NCBI GenBank assembly: GCA_031272145.1
Contig: JAISUL010000038.1
Location: 1-41,260, forward strand
Direction of reading: 5' to 3'
DNA length: 41,260 nt
From: Synergistaceae bacterium
GTDB lineage: Bacteria > Synergistota > Synergistia > Synergistales > Aminobacteriaceae
Positions 1 through 7,842 of this stretch are shown here, one piece after another (the first letter of the stretch is position 1; each line of letters begins with the position of its first letter). Both the position numbers and the translations under genes were made by a program. The notes under the pieces are model-generated. The model was not told the DNA's origin and searched no databases. It was given only the letters and a program-made list of their open reading frames with translations.

Positions 1-1
1 G

Positions 2-1297
2 GCGGAGATCGTGGCGCGGAACGACGGCAACGCTGCTCTTGTGTCGGAGCTCAAGGCTCTGTGCCGCGCGCTCGACGCCGCTAAGAGGCCGCTTGTGCTC
101 TTCATAGACGAGATCGACGCCCTCGTCGGCGACACCCTGGTATCCGTCCTGCGCCAGCTTCGCACCGGCTACACCAACCGCCCGGAGAGCTTCCCCATCT
201 CCGTGATCCTCTGCGGCGTCCGCGACGTGCGAGACTACCGCATCAGCACCTCCGGCGGCGACGTCATCACCGGCGGAAGCTGCTTCAACATCAAGGCCGA
301 GTCACTGCGCCTAGGCGACTTCTCCGACGACGAGATACGCGAGCTCTACCTCCAGCACACGGAGGCCACAGGGCAGGTCTTCGAGGAGGACGTTTACCCC
401 AGAGTATGGGAGCTCACGCGAGGCCAGCCTTGGCTCGTAAACGCCCTTGCCCACGAGGCAACATGGCGCATGAAGGACGCACGCGACCGTGCTGTGCCGA
501 TAACTTTAGCGCGGATCGACCAAGCCGCCGAGAACCTGATCCTCGAACGCGCCACTCACCTCGACCAGCTTATCGACAAACTAAGCGAGCCGCGGGTCAG
601 GCGAGTCATAGAGCCGCTGCTCTCAGGCGACGACGCACTACTCAGCCTGCCCGACGACGACGTCCGCTACGCCATCGACCTCGGATTAATTAGGCGCAAG
701 GACGGCATCGGCAGCATCGAGATAGCGAACGCAATATACAAGGAAGTCATCCCGCGGCAGCTGACATGGACTACTCAGGCGACCATCACGCAGGACACGG
801 CATGGTACGTTGCGCCGGACGGCAGGCTAGACATGACGAAGTTAATCTGCGCGTTCCAGCAGTTCTTCCGCGAGAACGCCGAGAGCTGGATCGAGAGGTT
901 CGATTATAAAGAGGCAGGGTTTCAACTTCTGCTTCAGGCGTTTTTGCAGCGCATCGTGAACGGAGGAGGGCTAATTGAGCGCGAGTACGCCCTTGGGCGC
1001 AGGCGCGTCGACCTGCTAGTCCGCTGGCCGTACCCCAAGGACGCGGGGATGAGGGACAGGCTGGAGCAGAGGGTCGTGCTGGAGCTAAAAACCATCCGAA
1101 AGAAGCACTCGCCTGAATACGTCCTGCATGAGGGCTTGGAGCAGACCGCGGCTTACGCGGACGCGGCCGGTGCGGACGAGGCGCATCTGCTGATATGCGA
1201 CGAGCGGCCTGGCATTTCCCGCAGCTGGGACGAGAAGATCTACGACAGGGTGGAACGGGCTCAGGGCGGGAAACAGATTCACGTTTGGGGGATGTAA
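2..1297 (+). CDS. AAA-like ATPase fused to a PD-(D/E)XK nuclease domain (5' end outside window)
   Basis: The frame is open to the left edge, so the gene starts outside the window; residues here are counted from the GTG at 11. A Walker B-like strand (LVLFIDEIDAL, residues 28-38) follows what must be an upstream Walker A motif, and a sensor-like segment and helical lid run to about 250. The C-terminal 120 residues look like a PD-(D/E)XK nuclease: GRRRVDLLV around D334, then VVLELKT with E358-x-K360, and a Gln-x-x-x-Tyr helix at 378-382. This architecture recurs as a multicopy family in Synergistota, Bacteroidota and other anaerobes, and its role is not established. It converges on the fused ecfA gene with only 15 bp between stops. 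The AAA/nuclease reading is confident; the function is unknown. Confidence 0.75.
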   Translation, partial: AEIVARNDGNAALVSELKALCRALDAAKRPLVLFIDEIDALVGDTLVSVLRQLRTGYTNRPESFPISVILCGVRDVRDYRISTSGGDVITGGSCFNIKAESLRLGDFSDDEIRELYLQHTEATGQVFEEDVYPRVWELTRGQPWLVNALAHEATWRMKDARDRAVPITLARIDQAAENLILERATHLDQLIDKLSEPRVRRVIEPLLSGDDALLSLPDDDVRYAIDLGLIRRKDGIGSIEIANAIYKEVIPRQLTWTTQATITQDTAWYVAPDGRLDMTKLICAFQQFFRENAESWIERFDYKEAGFQLLLQAFLQRIVNGGGLIEREYALGRRRVDLLVRWPYPKDAGMRDRLEQRVVLELKTIRKKHSPEYVLHEGLEQTAAYADAAGADEAHLLICDERPGISRSWDEKIYDRVERAQGGKQIHVWGM

Positions 1298-1312
1298 AGC
1301 CTGCTCCCCCGT

Positions 1313-3019
1313 TCAGTCCAGCAGCTGCTCCGAGTCCCACGTCAGCGGCACGTCCACCCCTCGCTTTCTCAGCAGGTGTGCCACGCGCAGCACGTCTGGC
1401 ATGAACGCCTCCTGGCGCTCCAGCAGAACCGGCAGGCCATCCTCGACGCCTCCTTCGTAGACCTTAACCCCGTCCTCCAGAACGATAAGCCTGTCGCTCA
1501 TCTCGAAGGCCATCTCGAAGTCGTGCGTCACCGTAACGACCGTTTTGCCCTCGGCGCTCAGCCGTGCCAGAAGGCCGACTATCTTTGCGCGATACCGCTC
1601 GTCAAGGCCGGCGGTCGGCTCGTCCAGAACGACGCACTCCGGCTCGGCTGCTAGGACGGACGCGATTGCGACAAGGCGGCGTTCCCCGCCGGAGAGCATG
1701 AGCGGGCCGCGCTCGAGGTAGTCCTCGTCAAGCCCGACGGCCTCCATAGCGGACGCGACGCAGGCCTCGACCTTCTCCTTCGGAAAACCCCAGTTGAGCG
1801 GCGCGAAGGCCAGCTCCTCACGAACCGTCGGCGAGAAGAACTGGTCCTCAGGCGTCTGGAACACAAGCCCGACACGGCGGCGCAGGTCGCGAAGCGCAGC
1901 GCCGTCCTTCGGCATCGGCATCCCGTCGAACTCTATATCTCCAGACTGCGCAAGATAAAGCCCGTTCAGGTGCTGTACAAGCGTGGACTTGCCGCTGCCA
2001 GTGCGCCCTAGGATCGACGTCCACCGCCCCCTTGGGATCACGCATGAGACGTTTTTCAAGACTTTTGCATCAAGCGGCACAGGGCTGTAACAGAGATCGT
2101 TCACGGCGAAGAGCGCCTCGCTCGGAGGACGGCGCCGCTTCTCCGGTTTGCGCGGCGGACTCCCCTTATATTTGGCCGCCAGCTTTTCGGCGACGTCGTC
2201 CACGGTAGCCACGGCCCCGAGCCGGCGAGCCAGAGCGACCAGCGGCGGGAGGCGAAAACCCAGAGACTCAGCGGCGTCCCAAAACTCCTCCGCGCTTCCG
2301 CGCCAAGCCCATTTGCCGCCCGAAAGCACCATCACCCTAACGTCACCCGCTATGTCGTCCAGGCGGTGCGTTACCTGAACGACGGTCTTGTCCAACTCGT
2401 TCAAGACGCTCTCGACGTTCCGGCGCCCCTCGGGGTCGAGCATTGCCGTTGGTTCGTCGAGTATCATGGCATCCGAGTTCGCGGCGAGCGCACCGGCTAT
2501 CGCGAGGCGCTGCTTCTCTCCGCCGGACAGGGCCGATGACAGGGCGCCGCGTTTGGCCAACAGTCCGACTCGTCCCAGTGCCGCTGAGATTCGCGTTTCT
2601 ATTTCCGGCGGAGGCACGCCCTGATTTTCGCAGGCGAAGGCCGCGTCGTCCTCGACTATGGCGCCAATTATTTGAGTTTCGGGGTTTTGGAACACAATAG
2701 ACACGATGCGGTGTATTTCAGACGCATCCGCCGAGGAGTCGCGCCCGCACACGAAACAGGTGCCCCGCGTAGGAGTTTGCAGGGCACCCATTATCTTGAC
2801 GAGCGTGGACTTGCCTGAACCGTTGTGCCCAAGCACCACCACGCGCTCGCCCTTCGCAATTTCGAGCGATATGTCGGACAAAACAAGCAGGGGGTCTGTC
2901 CGCGCCGCGCCGCTGACGGTCTGCTCGCCGCCGACGTGTTCCCAGTCATAGGCGAAACAGACGGAGCGAAGGTCGAAAACGGCCTCTCCCCCTGCTTTTC
3001 GGTCTGCGTCAGCGCTCAA
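1313..3019 (-). CDS. ecfA: Fused energy-coupling factor ATPase (EcfA1-EcfA2 in one chain)
   Basis: The 568-residue protein contains two complete ABC ATPase domains. Domain 1 has Walker A GHNGSGKST (64-72), Q-loop FQNPETQ, signature LSGGEKQ, Walker B MILDEPTAMLD and a His switch in VTHRLDD. Domain 2 has GRTGSGKST (338-346), FQTPEDQ, LSGGERR, VVLDEPTAGLD and VTHDFEM. A basic Pro-rich linker spans about 285-300. ECF transporters normally use two separate ATPases with the membrane protein EcfT to drive vitamin or metal uptake through S components. Here both are fused, and no ecfT or truA follows, although that is the usual order after rplQ. The start is TTG at 3019, overlapping the rplQ stop by 11 bp, so translation is probably coupled to L17. 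Fused CbiO-type ATPases are known, so the domain call is secure; the substrate is unknown. Confidence 0.9.
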   Translation of the reverse strand: MSADADRKAGGEAVFDLRSVCFAYDWEHVGGEQTVSGAARTDPLLVLSDISLEIAKGERVVVLGHNGSGKSTLVKIMGALQTPTRGTCFVCGRDSSADASEIHRIVSIVFQNPETQIIGAIVEDDAAFACENQGVPPPEIETRISAALGRVGLLAKRGALSSALSGGEKQRLAIAGALAANSDAMILDEPTAMLDPEGRRNVESVLNELDKTVVQVTHRLDDIAGDVRVMVLSGGKWAWRGSAEEFWDAAESLGFRLPPLVALARRLGAVATVDDVAEKLAAKYKGSPPRKPEKRRRPPSEALFAVNDLCYSPVPLDAKVLKNVSCVIPRGRWTSILGRTGSGKSTLVQHLNGLYLAQSGDIEFDGMPMPKDGAALRDLRRRVGLVFQTPEDQFFSPTVREELAFAPLNWGFPKEKVEACVASAMEAVGLDEDYLERGPLMLSGGERRLVAIASVLAAEPECVVLDEPTAGLDERYRAKIVGLLARLSAEGKTVVTVTHDFEMAFEMSDRLIVLEDGVKVYEGGVEDGLPVLLERQEAFMPDVLRVAHLLRKRGVDVPLTWDSEQLLD

Positions 3020-3368
3020 TCAGCTGAATGACGGCCATAGGGGCGCCGTCGCCCAAGCGTTCACCCAGCTTGACTATGCGCGTGTAGCCGCCCTTGTCAA
3101 ACGAGGCGTAGCGCGGAGCTAGCTCGTCAAACAGCTTGACTATGGCGGCCTTGTGCGGCATGCGGGCGCGCACCAGCCGGCGGTCTTGAACCGTGCCGCC
3201 TCTAGCCCGCGTTATCAGCTTCTCGGCCACGCGCCGAAGCTCTTTGGCGCGAGTGACGGTCGTCTTCACATGGCCGTGCAGAAAAAGGCACGCCGCCATG
3301 TTGGACAACATCATCACGCGATGGCTCCCGAAGCGGCCAAGCGTTCTGTGGTCCATGCGGTGTCTCAT
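3009..3368 (-). CDS. rplQ: 50S ribosomal protein L17
   Basis: The 119 residues match bacterial L17: a start near MRHRMDHRTLGR, the SHRVMMLSNMAACLF helix, TTVTRAKELRRVAEKLITRAR, and the final GDGAPMAVIQLIE strand. L17 sits near the exit of the large-subunit peptide tunnel. The ATG overlaps the rpoA stop by four bases (ATGA), so the last ribosomal gene of the alpha operon is translationally coupled to the giant alpha subunit. The normal length and sequence here argue that the surrounding reading frames are sound and that the long rpoA frame is not a sequencing artefact. Confidence 0.97.
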   Translation of the reverse strand: MRHRMDHRTLGRFGSHRVMMLSNMAACLFLHGHVKTTVTRAKELRRVAEKLITRARGGTVQDRRLVRARMPHKAAIVKLFDELAPRYASFDKGGYTRIVKLGERLGDGAPMAVIQLIER

Positions 3369-6300
3369 GCGATTTCCATCTCCTTAGGTGGTTCGTTGGC
3401 GGCCTCTGCCGACTTGGTTCTCCTGCGTCTGGGCTTCTGCACGTGTTCAGGCCGCGTGCGGGCACGTGCCATATACTCTTCGAGACCGTTATCCAAAAAG
3501 TCGCGTAGTTCCTCACGGGATTTTGCGCCAAGGCCATGCAGCCCGTCAAGCCCGGTAGTCCACTGCTCGATGATGTCATCGAGAAAATGAAGTCCGGCGC
3601 GGATGAGGGCGTTCCGCGTGCGGCGTGAAAGCGGCAAATCCTCCGTGGGGACACGAGGTGGCAAAGGCCCCGTATTCTGCCAGCCGCCCATGGCTTTCTC
3701 TATGTCTCCGAAGCAGCGGCTAACTATCTCCGCCGCCTCGCACATGGCCGACTCCGGCGTGGCCACGCCGTTGGTCCGCACGTCCATAACCAGCTTCTCG
3801 AAGTCCGTCATCTGTCCGACGCGCGCGGCCTCGACTTCGTAGCTGAACCGCAGAACCGGCGAGAAAACGGCGTCCGTCATCAGCGCACCAGCCGGAATGT
3901 GGTCCGGCCTGGGGCGTTCCGCCGTGATGTAGCCGAAGCCATGCTCCACAAAAAGGTCAAGGGCTATGTCCGCTCCGTCCTCCAGAGTGCAGAGCACCGC
4001 GTCGGGGTCAATGAACTCGATCGACGTGTCGCCGCTCAGGTCTATATCGGAAGCTCTGACGACCTTAGGCCCCGTCGCGGCGAGGCGCAGCTTCCGCATC
4101 CCCTCATCACTGACGGAGCGAATCGGCAGACGCTTCAGGTTCATCAGAAGCTCCATGACGTTCTCCTTGACGCCGCTAATGATGCCGAACGGAGAAAGAA
4201 CGTCGGGACTCGGCGAAGGCAGTGGCCTGCCCAAAGCCAGCCTCGGGTTCTTGCGCCTCAGGGCGTTCTCTATGGCGTTCACGCAGTCCGCGCCGAAGAC
4301 CGGCTCGTCACGGAGGTTCAGGCATCTCTCGCGCAGGGCTCTCTTGATTAGCTCAATGGCGTTCGCCGTAAAAGCCGGCTCGCCGCAAAGGTTAAGCCCT
4401 CTGGCGCGCAGCGCCGCGACCAGCCGATCGACGTCGGGTGCGTCGAAAACAGCCCTGGATGGCACCGAACCGAGCTCCAAGCCCATTTTTTTCAGTGACT
4501 CCTCGATGACGTTGACGGCTGCGTCCTTGATGCCCTTGATCTTCAGGAGTTCATCCCGCGTCTTGGCCGCGAGCCTGCCCAGCGTCAGGAGGCCGCTCTT
4601 CTTGAGCGCGTCCCTCTTGTCGCTCGGCAGCTCCTTTATCTCGTCCACCGAGGTTCCTACGACGTTCGATTTGCCGCCAAGCTCGAGGCCCTTCTCCCTT
4701 AGAGCGGCCTCAATTCTGTCAACGGCTGACGAGTCGAAAGCGGGCTTGCCGGTCATGGCGCTGCTGAAGGCCTTCAAGGCGTCGTCCACAGCCTTCTCGT
4801 AGTTACCGCCCACGCCTGCGAGCTTGCGCCCCGTCCGTCTGGCATCCGCTAGGTCGGCGACCGTGTTGACTCCGCCGTTAGCGCGTATCTTGTTCAAAAG
4901 CTGCGTCGGGAGGCTCAGCGCCTCGATGGGCGAGTTCAGGCCAGTTGACTCCTCGCGGAGCTTCAAGCCCTTTCTCGCCAGGGCGTTCTTGATCTTCTCG
5001 ATCGCCAAGCCGCTGATCCTCTTCGGAACGCGAATCTCCTTCTCCGTGCTAGCGACCAGGCCGGCAGCGCTTGTGATCCCCCGGTCCTCGCGGAGCGTGT
5101 TCAGAATCAACGTCTTCATGTTGGCCGGCGTGATGTCGAGCTCGTTCAGCGGGAAGTCGTCGACGGCCTCGCTATCCTGCTCGTCGGGAAGCCTAATGCT
5201 CAGAAGGTCATCCCTCGTCCTCGCTATGAGCTCGCTCACCATGCGAACCCCAGCGTAGCGCAGGGCGTCTACGACTGCGTCCTTATCCCCTGCTATGCTT
5301 AGCATGTCGACTGGGAAGTCCGTTTCTGGCGTAATGACCTCGTATGGCGCACTGAGTGCCAGGAGGTCGTCCCTGGTTTTTGCGACAAGCGAGGCTGCCG
5401 TGGCGACGTCAGACTCACGCAGAATGCGGATGGCGTTCCCGTCGGGCATGGCGGCGGCGAGCTCCTCTATCGGAAAGTCGGAATCGACGTCCACTTTCTT
5501 GATCCGCACATCACGAAGCTCTTCGGCCCTCTTTTTGACGAGCCTGTCCACCGTATCCAGCCCCTCGGCGCGGAGCGCTGCAAGTATGGCGGCCTTCCCA
5601 CCGTTTTTGTCCTCGCCGTCAGAGTCTGGGATGTTGAGCACGTCAATGCTGATGCCTTGCCCGACGTGCTGGTTCTCGACCTTCATTGCCAGAAGGTCGT
5701 CTCTGCTCTTGGCCACGAGCTCTCCGCCCCTGTGTATCTTGACGTAGCTGAGCGCCGCCGCGACCTGCTTGTTTAGATAGGAAGGCTCTATATCCAGATC
5801 GTCCACCGAAAAGTCCTCGGGCGGCCTGCTGAGATCCAGTCCTCTTTCGTGAAGCGCCGCCTCGATTCGGCCAACGGACTCCGCGTCGAATATCGGGGCG
5901 TTATCCCCGCCGAGCAGGGCGGAGAGAGCGTCGTCTATCTTTTTCTGCGACGACTCGGCGGCGCCCTTGAGCTTTACTCCGGCCCTCTGGGCGTTGACGA
6001 GGTCGCCTATGGTGCCTACGCCGTTGTTTTTGATGACGTTCATAAGCTGCGTATTGACTCCCAACTCACCCAAGACGTCCACAGGCGCGCTCATGTCGGC
6101 CGACTCGGTGTTGCGGAGCTTAACCGACAGGAGCTCGTCCTTTGTCTTGGCGATCAGGTCGTCCATAACCATGACTATGCCAGCGGCGTGGAGCGACCGC
6201 ACGACCTCGTCCGGAAGGCCGAGCTCGCTCACGGGGAAGTCCACCGGGCGTACGGCGGTCACTGCCGCGCCGCGAAGCGAGGACAGCATAACCCTCTTCA

Positions 6301-7402
6301 TGGCGTTGCCGAGCGTCATGCCATAGCCGCGTTCGAGCGGCTCCAAGGTAACGCGCCCGACCGTCGGAGTGCTCTCTGCTATCTTCAGCCTAGGGTGGTT
6401 CGGCAGCGGGTCGGGAGGCAGCGGAGGCAGGTTCTCTCCCAACTTGAGGCCGAACTTCTCGTCCAGCTTTTTCTCTATCTCCAGGACTGAGACCCTGCCG
6501 AGGCCCTTGAGCCTGAGCAGCTCCTCCCGCGTGGTCTTTACCAGGTCTCCGATGGTTGTTATGCCCTCGCGCTGAAGGCAGTTTTCGCTTCGGATGGAAA
6601 GCCCCAGAGGATGAACCATCATGCGCAGCACGTCCGGGTCTAGGGGCTTTGCTGCCCCTGTTCCGGGGTTAGTCTCCACGTTGACCCATTTTAGGTCGTC
6701 CGCCATGTTGTCGAAGTACATGCGAACGGTATGGGCGGCCTCGCGCACGGCGTCCTTGGGTGTCATGGCTCGGTTCGTCCACAGATCGATGACCAGCCTC
6801 TCCTCAGCGCTGTTCTCGTTCTCGACTGCGTAGTTGACGCGCTGAACCGGGGTGAACAGCGCGTCCGCTAGGAGCGCATCCACCGGCAGAATCTGGACAC
6901 CGTTCGGCGTCGTCGGCCTCGGGCGCTCGCACGAGAGGTATCCGGTGCCGCTGTCGATGTAGATGTCCATCTCAAGGCTGTGCCCCTCTTCGAGCGTGCA
7001 TATGGGCGCGTCAGGGTTGACGAACTCGACGTCGGGGCCGTGAAGTATGTCCCCAGCCGTGACGAGCTTCGGCCCCCTGGTCTCCAGGCGCAGCGGCGCG
7101 CGCGAGCGGAAGTCCAGCTCAGAGATGCTGTCCAAGCGGAGCGGCACGCGCTTAAGGTTCATCAAAATCTCTATGACGTCCTCACGAACCCCCGGCACGG
7201 TGCTGAACTCGTGTAGCACACCGTCTATTCGGACAGCCGCGATGGCCGCGCCGTGTATGGACGAAAGCAGAACGCGCCGCAGAGCGTTGCCGACGGTCAG
7301 CCCGTATCCTTTGCCGAGGGGTTCGACGATCAGACGTCCATGAAGAGAGGGAGAGCCGTCCGGCTCCTTCGCTGGATTGCTCTCTTCCAACTTGATCTCC
7401 AA
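3365..7402 (-). CDS. rpoA: Tandem-fused RNA polymerase alpha subunit with an inserted array of alpha-CTD-like modules
   Basis: One uninterrupted 1345-residue frame replaces the usual ~330-residue alpha. Residues 1-235 are an alpha-NTD (GYGLTVGNALRRVLLSS dimerisation helix, then GVREDVIEILMNLKRVP) and 256-323 a CTD. This CTD keeps the DNA-contact set (E. coli numbering R265, N268, G296, S299, E302 = R271, N274, G302, S305, E308; K291 is R297). Residues 338-385 restart an NTD (GYGMTLGNAMKRVMLSS). It is then split by ~680 residues of repeats and resumes at 1066-1235 (GVKENVMELLMNLKRLP). A last CTD (1247-1308) and a basic tail follow. Matching segments of the two NTDs share 23 of 37 and 13 of 19 residues, so this is an old, diverged duplication. 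TTG at 7402 is the only start: an in-frame TGA lies 9 nt upstream and no Met follows until inside the fold. It lies 17 nt after rpsK; rpsD is missing between them. Confidence 0.95.
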   Translation of the reverse strand: MEIKLEESNPAKEPDGSPSLHGRLIVEPLGKGYGLTVGNALRRVLLSSIHGAAIAAVRIDGVLHEFSTVPGVREDVIEILMNLKRVPLRLDSISELDFRSRAPLRLETRGPKLVTAGDILHGPDVEFVNPDAPICTLEEGHSLEMDIYIDSGTGYLSCERPRPTTPNGVQILPVDALLADALFTPVQRVNYAVENENSAEERLVIDLWTNRAMTPKDAVREAAHTVRMYFDNMADDLKWVNVETNPGTGAAKPLDPDVLRMMVHPLGLSIRSENCLQREGITTIGDLVKTTREELLRLKGLGRVSVLEIEKKLDEKFGLKLGENLPPLPPDPLPNHPRLKIAESTPTVGRVTLEPLERGYGMTLGNAMKRVMLSSLRGAAVTAVRPVDFPVSELGLPDEVVRSLHAAGIVMVMDDLIAKTKDELLSVKLRNTESADMSAPVDVLGELGVNTQLMNVIKNNGVGTIGDLVNAQRAGVKLKGAAESSQKKIDDALSALLGGDNAPIFDAESVGRIEAALHERGLDLSRPPEDFSVDDLDIEPSYLNKQVAAALSYVKIHRGGELVAKSRDDLLAMKVENQHVGQGISIDVLNIPDSDGEDKNGGKAAILAALRAEGLDTVDRLVKKRAEELRDVRIKKVDVDSDFPIEELAAAMPDGNAIRILRESDVATAASLVAKTRDDLLALSAPYEVITPETDFPVDMLSIAGDKDAVVDALRYAGVRMVSELIARTRDDLLSIRLPDEQDSEAVDDFPLNELDITPANMKTLILNTLREDRGITSAAGLVASTEKEIRVPKRISGLAIEKIKNALARKGLKLREESTGLNSPIEALSLPTQLLNKIRANGGVNTVADLADARRTGRKLAGVGGNYEKAVDDALKAFSSAMTGKPAFDSSAVDRIEAALREKGLELGGKSNVVGTSVDEIKELPSDKRDALKKSGLLTLGRLAAKTRDELLKIKGIKDAAVNVIEESLKKMGLELGSVPSRAVFDAPDVDRLVAALRARGLNLCGEPAFTANAIELIKRALRERCLNLRDEPVFGADCVNAIENALRRKNPRLALGRPLPSPSPDVLSPFGIISGVKENVMELLMNLKRLPIRSVSDEGMRKLRLAATGPKVVRASDIDLSGDTSIEFIDPDAVLCTLEDGADIALDLFVEHGFGYITAERPRPDHIPAGALMTDAVFSPVLRFSYEVEAARVGQMTDFEKLVMDVRTNGVATPESAMCEAAEIVSRCFGDIEKAMGGWQNTGPLPPRVPTEDLPLSRRTRNALIRAGLHFLDDIIEQWTTGLDGLHGLGAKSREELRDFLDNGLEEYMARARTRPEHVQKPRRRRTKSAEAANEPPKEMEIA
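3479..4207 (-). other. rpoA domain block: remainder of the second alpha subunit (copy B)
   Basis: Residues 1066-1235 are the rest of the second NTD (FIDPDAVLCTLEDG matches FVNPDAPICTLEEG of copy A; YITAERPRP matches YLSCERPRP). Residues 1247-1308 are the second CTD, with LSRRTRNAL retaining R265 and N268 equivalents (R1261, N1264) and LGAKSREEL retaining G296, S299 and E302 equivalents. K291 is replaced by Gly. The first 48 residues of copy B lie at 6248-6391, on the other side of the insert. Confidence 0.88.
4208..6247 (-). repeat. rpoA insert: nine alpha-CTD-like helix-hairpin-helix modules plus repeated helical tails
   Basis: Residues 386-1065 interrupt the second NTD. Modules begin near 388, 439, 530, 585, 642, 696, 750, 824 and 917. 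Each opens with a [FS]P[IV][DE]xL-like strand and carries a [TS]-x-x-x-L-[IV]-x-x-[TS]-[RK]-[DE]-[DE]-L-L core, for example DLIAKTKDELLSV, ELVAKSRDDLLAM, SLVAKTRDDLLAL, ELIARTRDDLLSI and RLAAKTRDELLKI. That is the consensus of alpha-CTD, but the R265 and N268 equivalents are lost. Blocks 439-525 and 824-908 are homologous to each other, including their RIEAALxExGLxL tails. Residues 983-1055 contain three 25-residue tandem copies of that tail helix. Identity to alpha-CTD is by eye; DNA binding is not implied. Confidence 0.85.
6434..7402 (-). other. rpoA domain block: first, complete alpha subunit (copy A)
   Basis: Residues 1-323 of the fused protein form a full alpha subunit: NTD, linker rich in Pro and Gly (about 243-256) and CTD ending in GLKLGE. 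A normal gene would stop here; instead the chain continues through a Pro-rich linker (ENLPPLPPDPLPNHP) into copy B. Both determinants expected for function, the dimerisation helix and the helix-hairpin-helix of the CTD, look intact. Confidence 0.9.
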
Positions 7403-7419
7403 CCCCGTTCACGCTCCAA

Positions 7420-7812
7420 TCAAACTCTTCGGCGTTTCGGCGGACGGCAGCCGTTGTGCGGGATGGGCGTGACGTCCTTGATCTGGTTCACCTGAAGCCC
7501 CGCGGCCTGAAGCGAGCGAATGGCCGACTCGCGGCCAGGCCCAGGCCCCTTAACGATCACGTCGATCTCCTGCATCCCGACGTCCTGAGCGCTCTTGGCC
7601 ACCTGCTGCGCAGCTATCTGAGCGGCGAAGGGCGTCGACTTGCGCGTGCCCTTGAAACCCACGTTGCCGCCGCTGGCCCACGCCAGGATGTTGCCAACCT
7701 TGTCGCTGACGCACAGTATCGTGTTGTTGAACGTGGAGTAGATGTGCGCCACGCCGTAGCTTATATTCTTCTTATCGCGCTTCTTGCCCTTGCGAACGGT
7801 TCTCTTAGCCAA
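7420..7812 (-). CDS. rpsK: 30S ribosomal protein S11
   Basis: The 130 residues are typical S11: [18 protein letters not shown] near the N terminus, [11 protein letters not shown] in the middle, and the strongly conserved [18 protein letters not shown] end. S11 lies on the platform of the small subunit and contacts 16S rRNA near the mRNA exit. It follows rpsM by 30 nt. In most bacteria rpsD separates rpsK from rpoA; here the next gene is rpoA, 17 nt downstream. Confidence 0.98.
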   Translation of the reverse strand: MAKRTVRKGKKRDKKNISYGVAHIYSTFNNTILCVSDKVGNILAWASGGNVGFKGTRKSTPFAAQIAAQQVAKSAQDVGMQEIDVIVKGPGPGRESAIRSLQAAGLQVNQIKDVTPIPHNGCRPPKRRRV

Positions 7813-7842
7813 AAGCGATTCCCTCCCACGTTACCCGCCGCG

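Noticed and set aside
3899-6490. Several long plus-strand reading frames antisense to rpoA (for example 3966-4802 and 5849-6490)
   Set aside because: They lie opposite a protein whose domains are recognisable throughout. They have no recognisable domains or ribosome-binding sites and are expected from the G+C-rich codon pattern.
3365-7402. That the giant rpoA is an assembly artefact joining two identical genes
   Set aside because: The two alpha copies are strongly diverged, the frame stays open for over 4 kb, and flanking rpsK and rplQ are normal. A join of identical repeats would not give this pattern.
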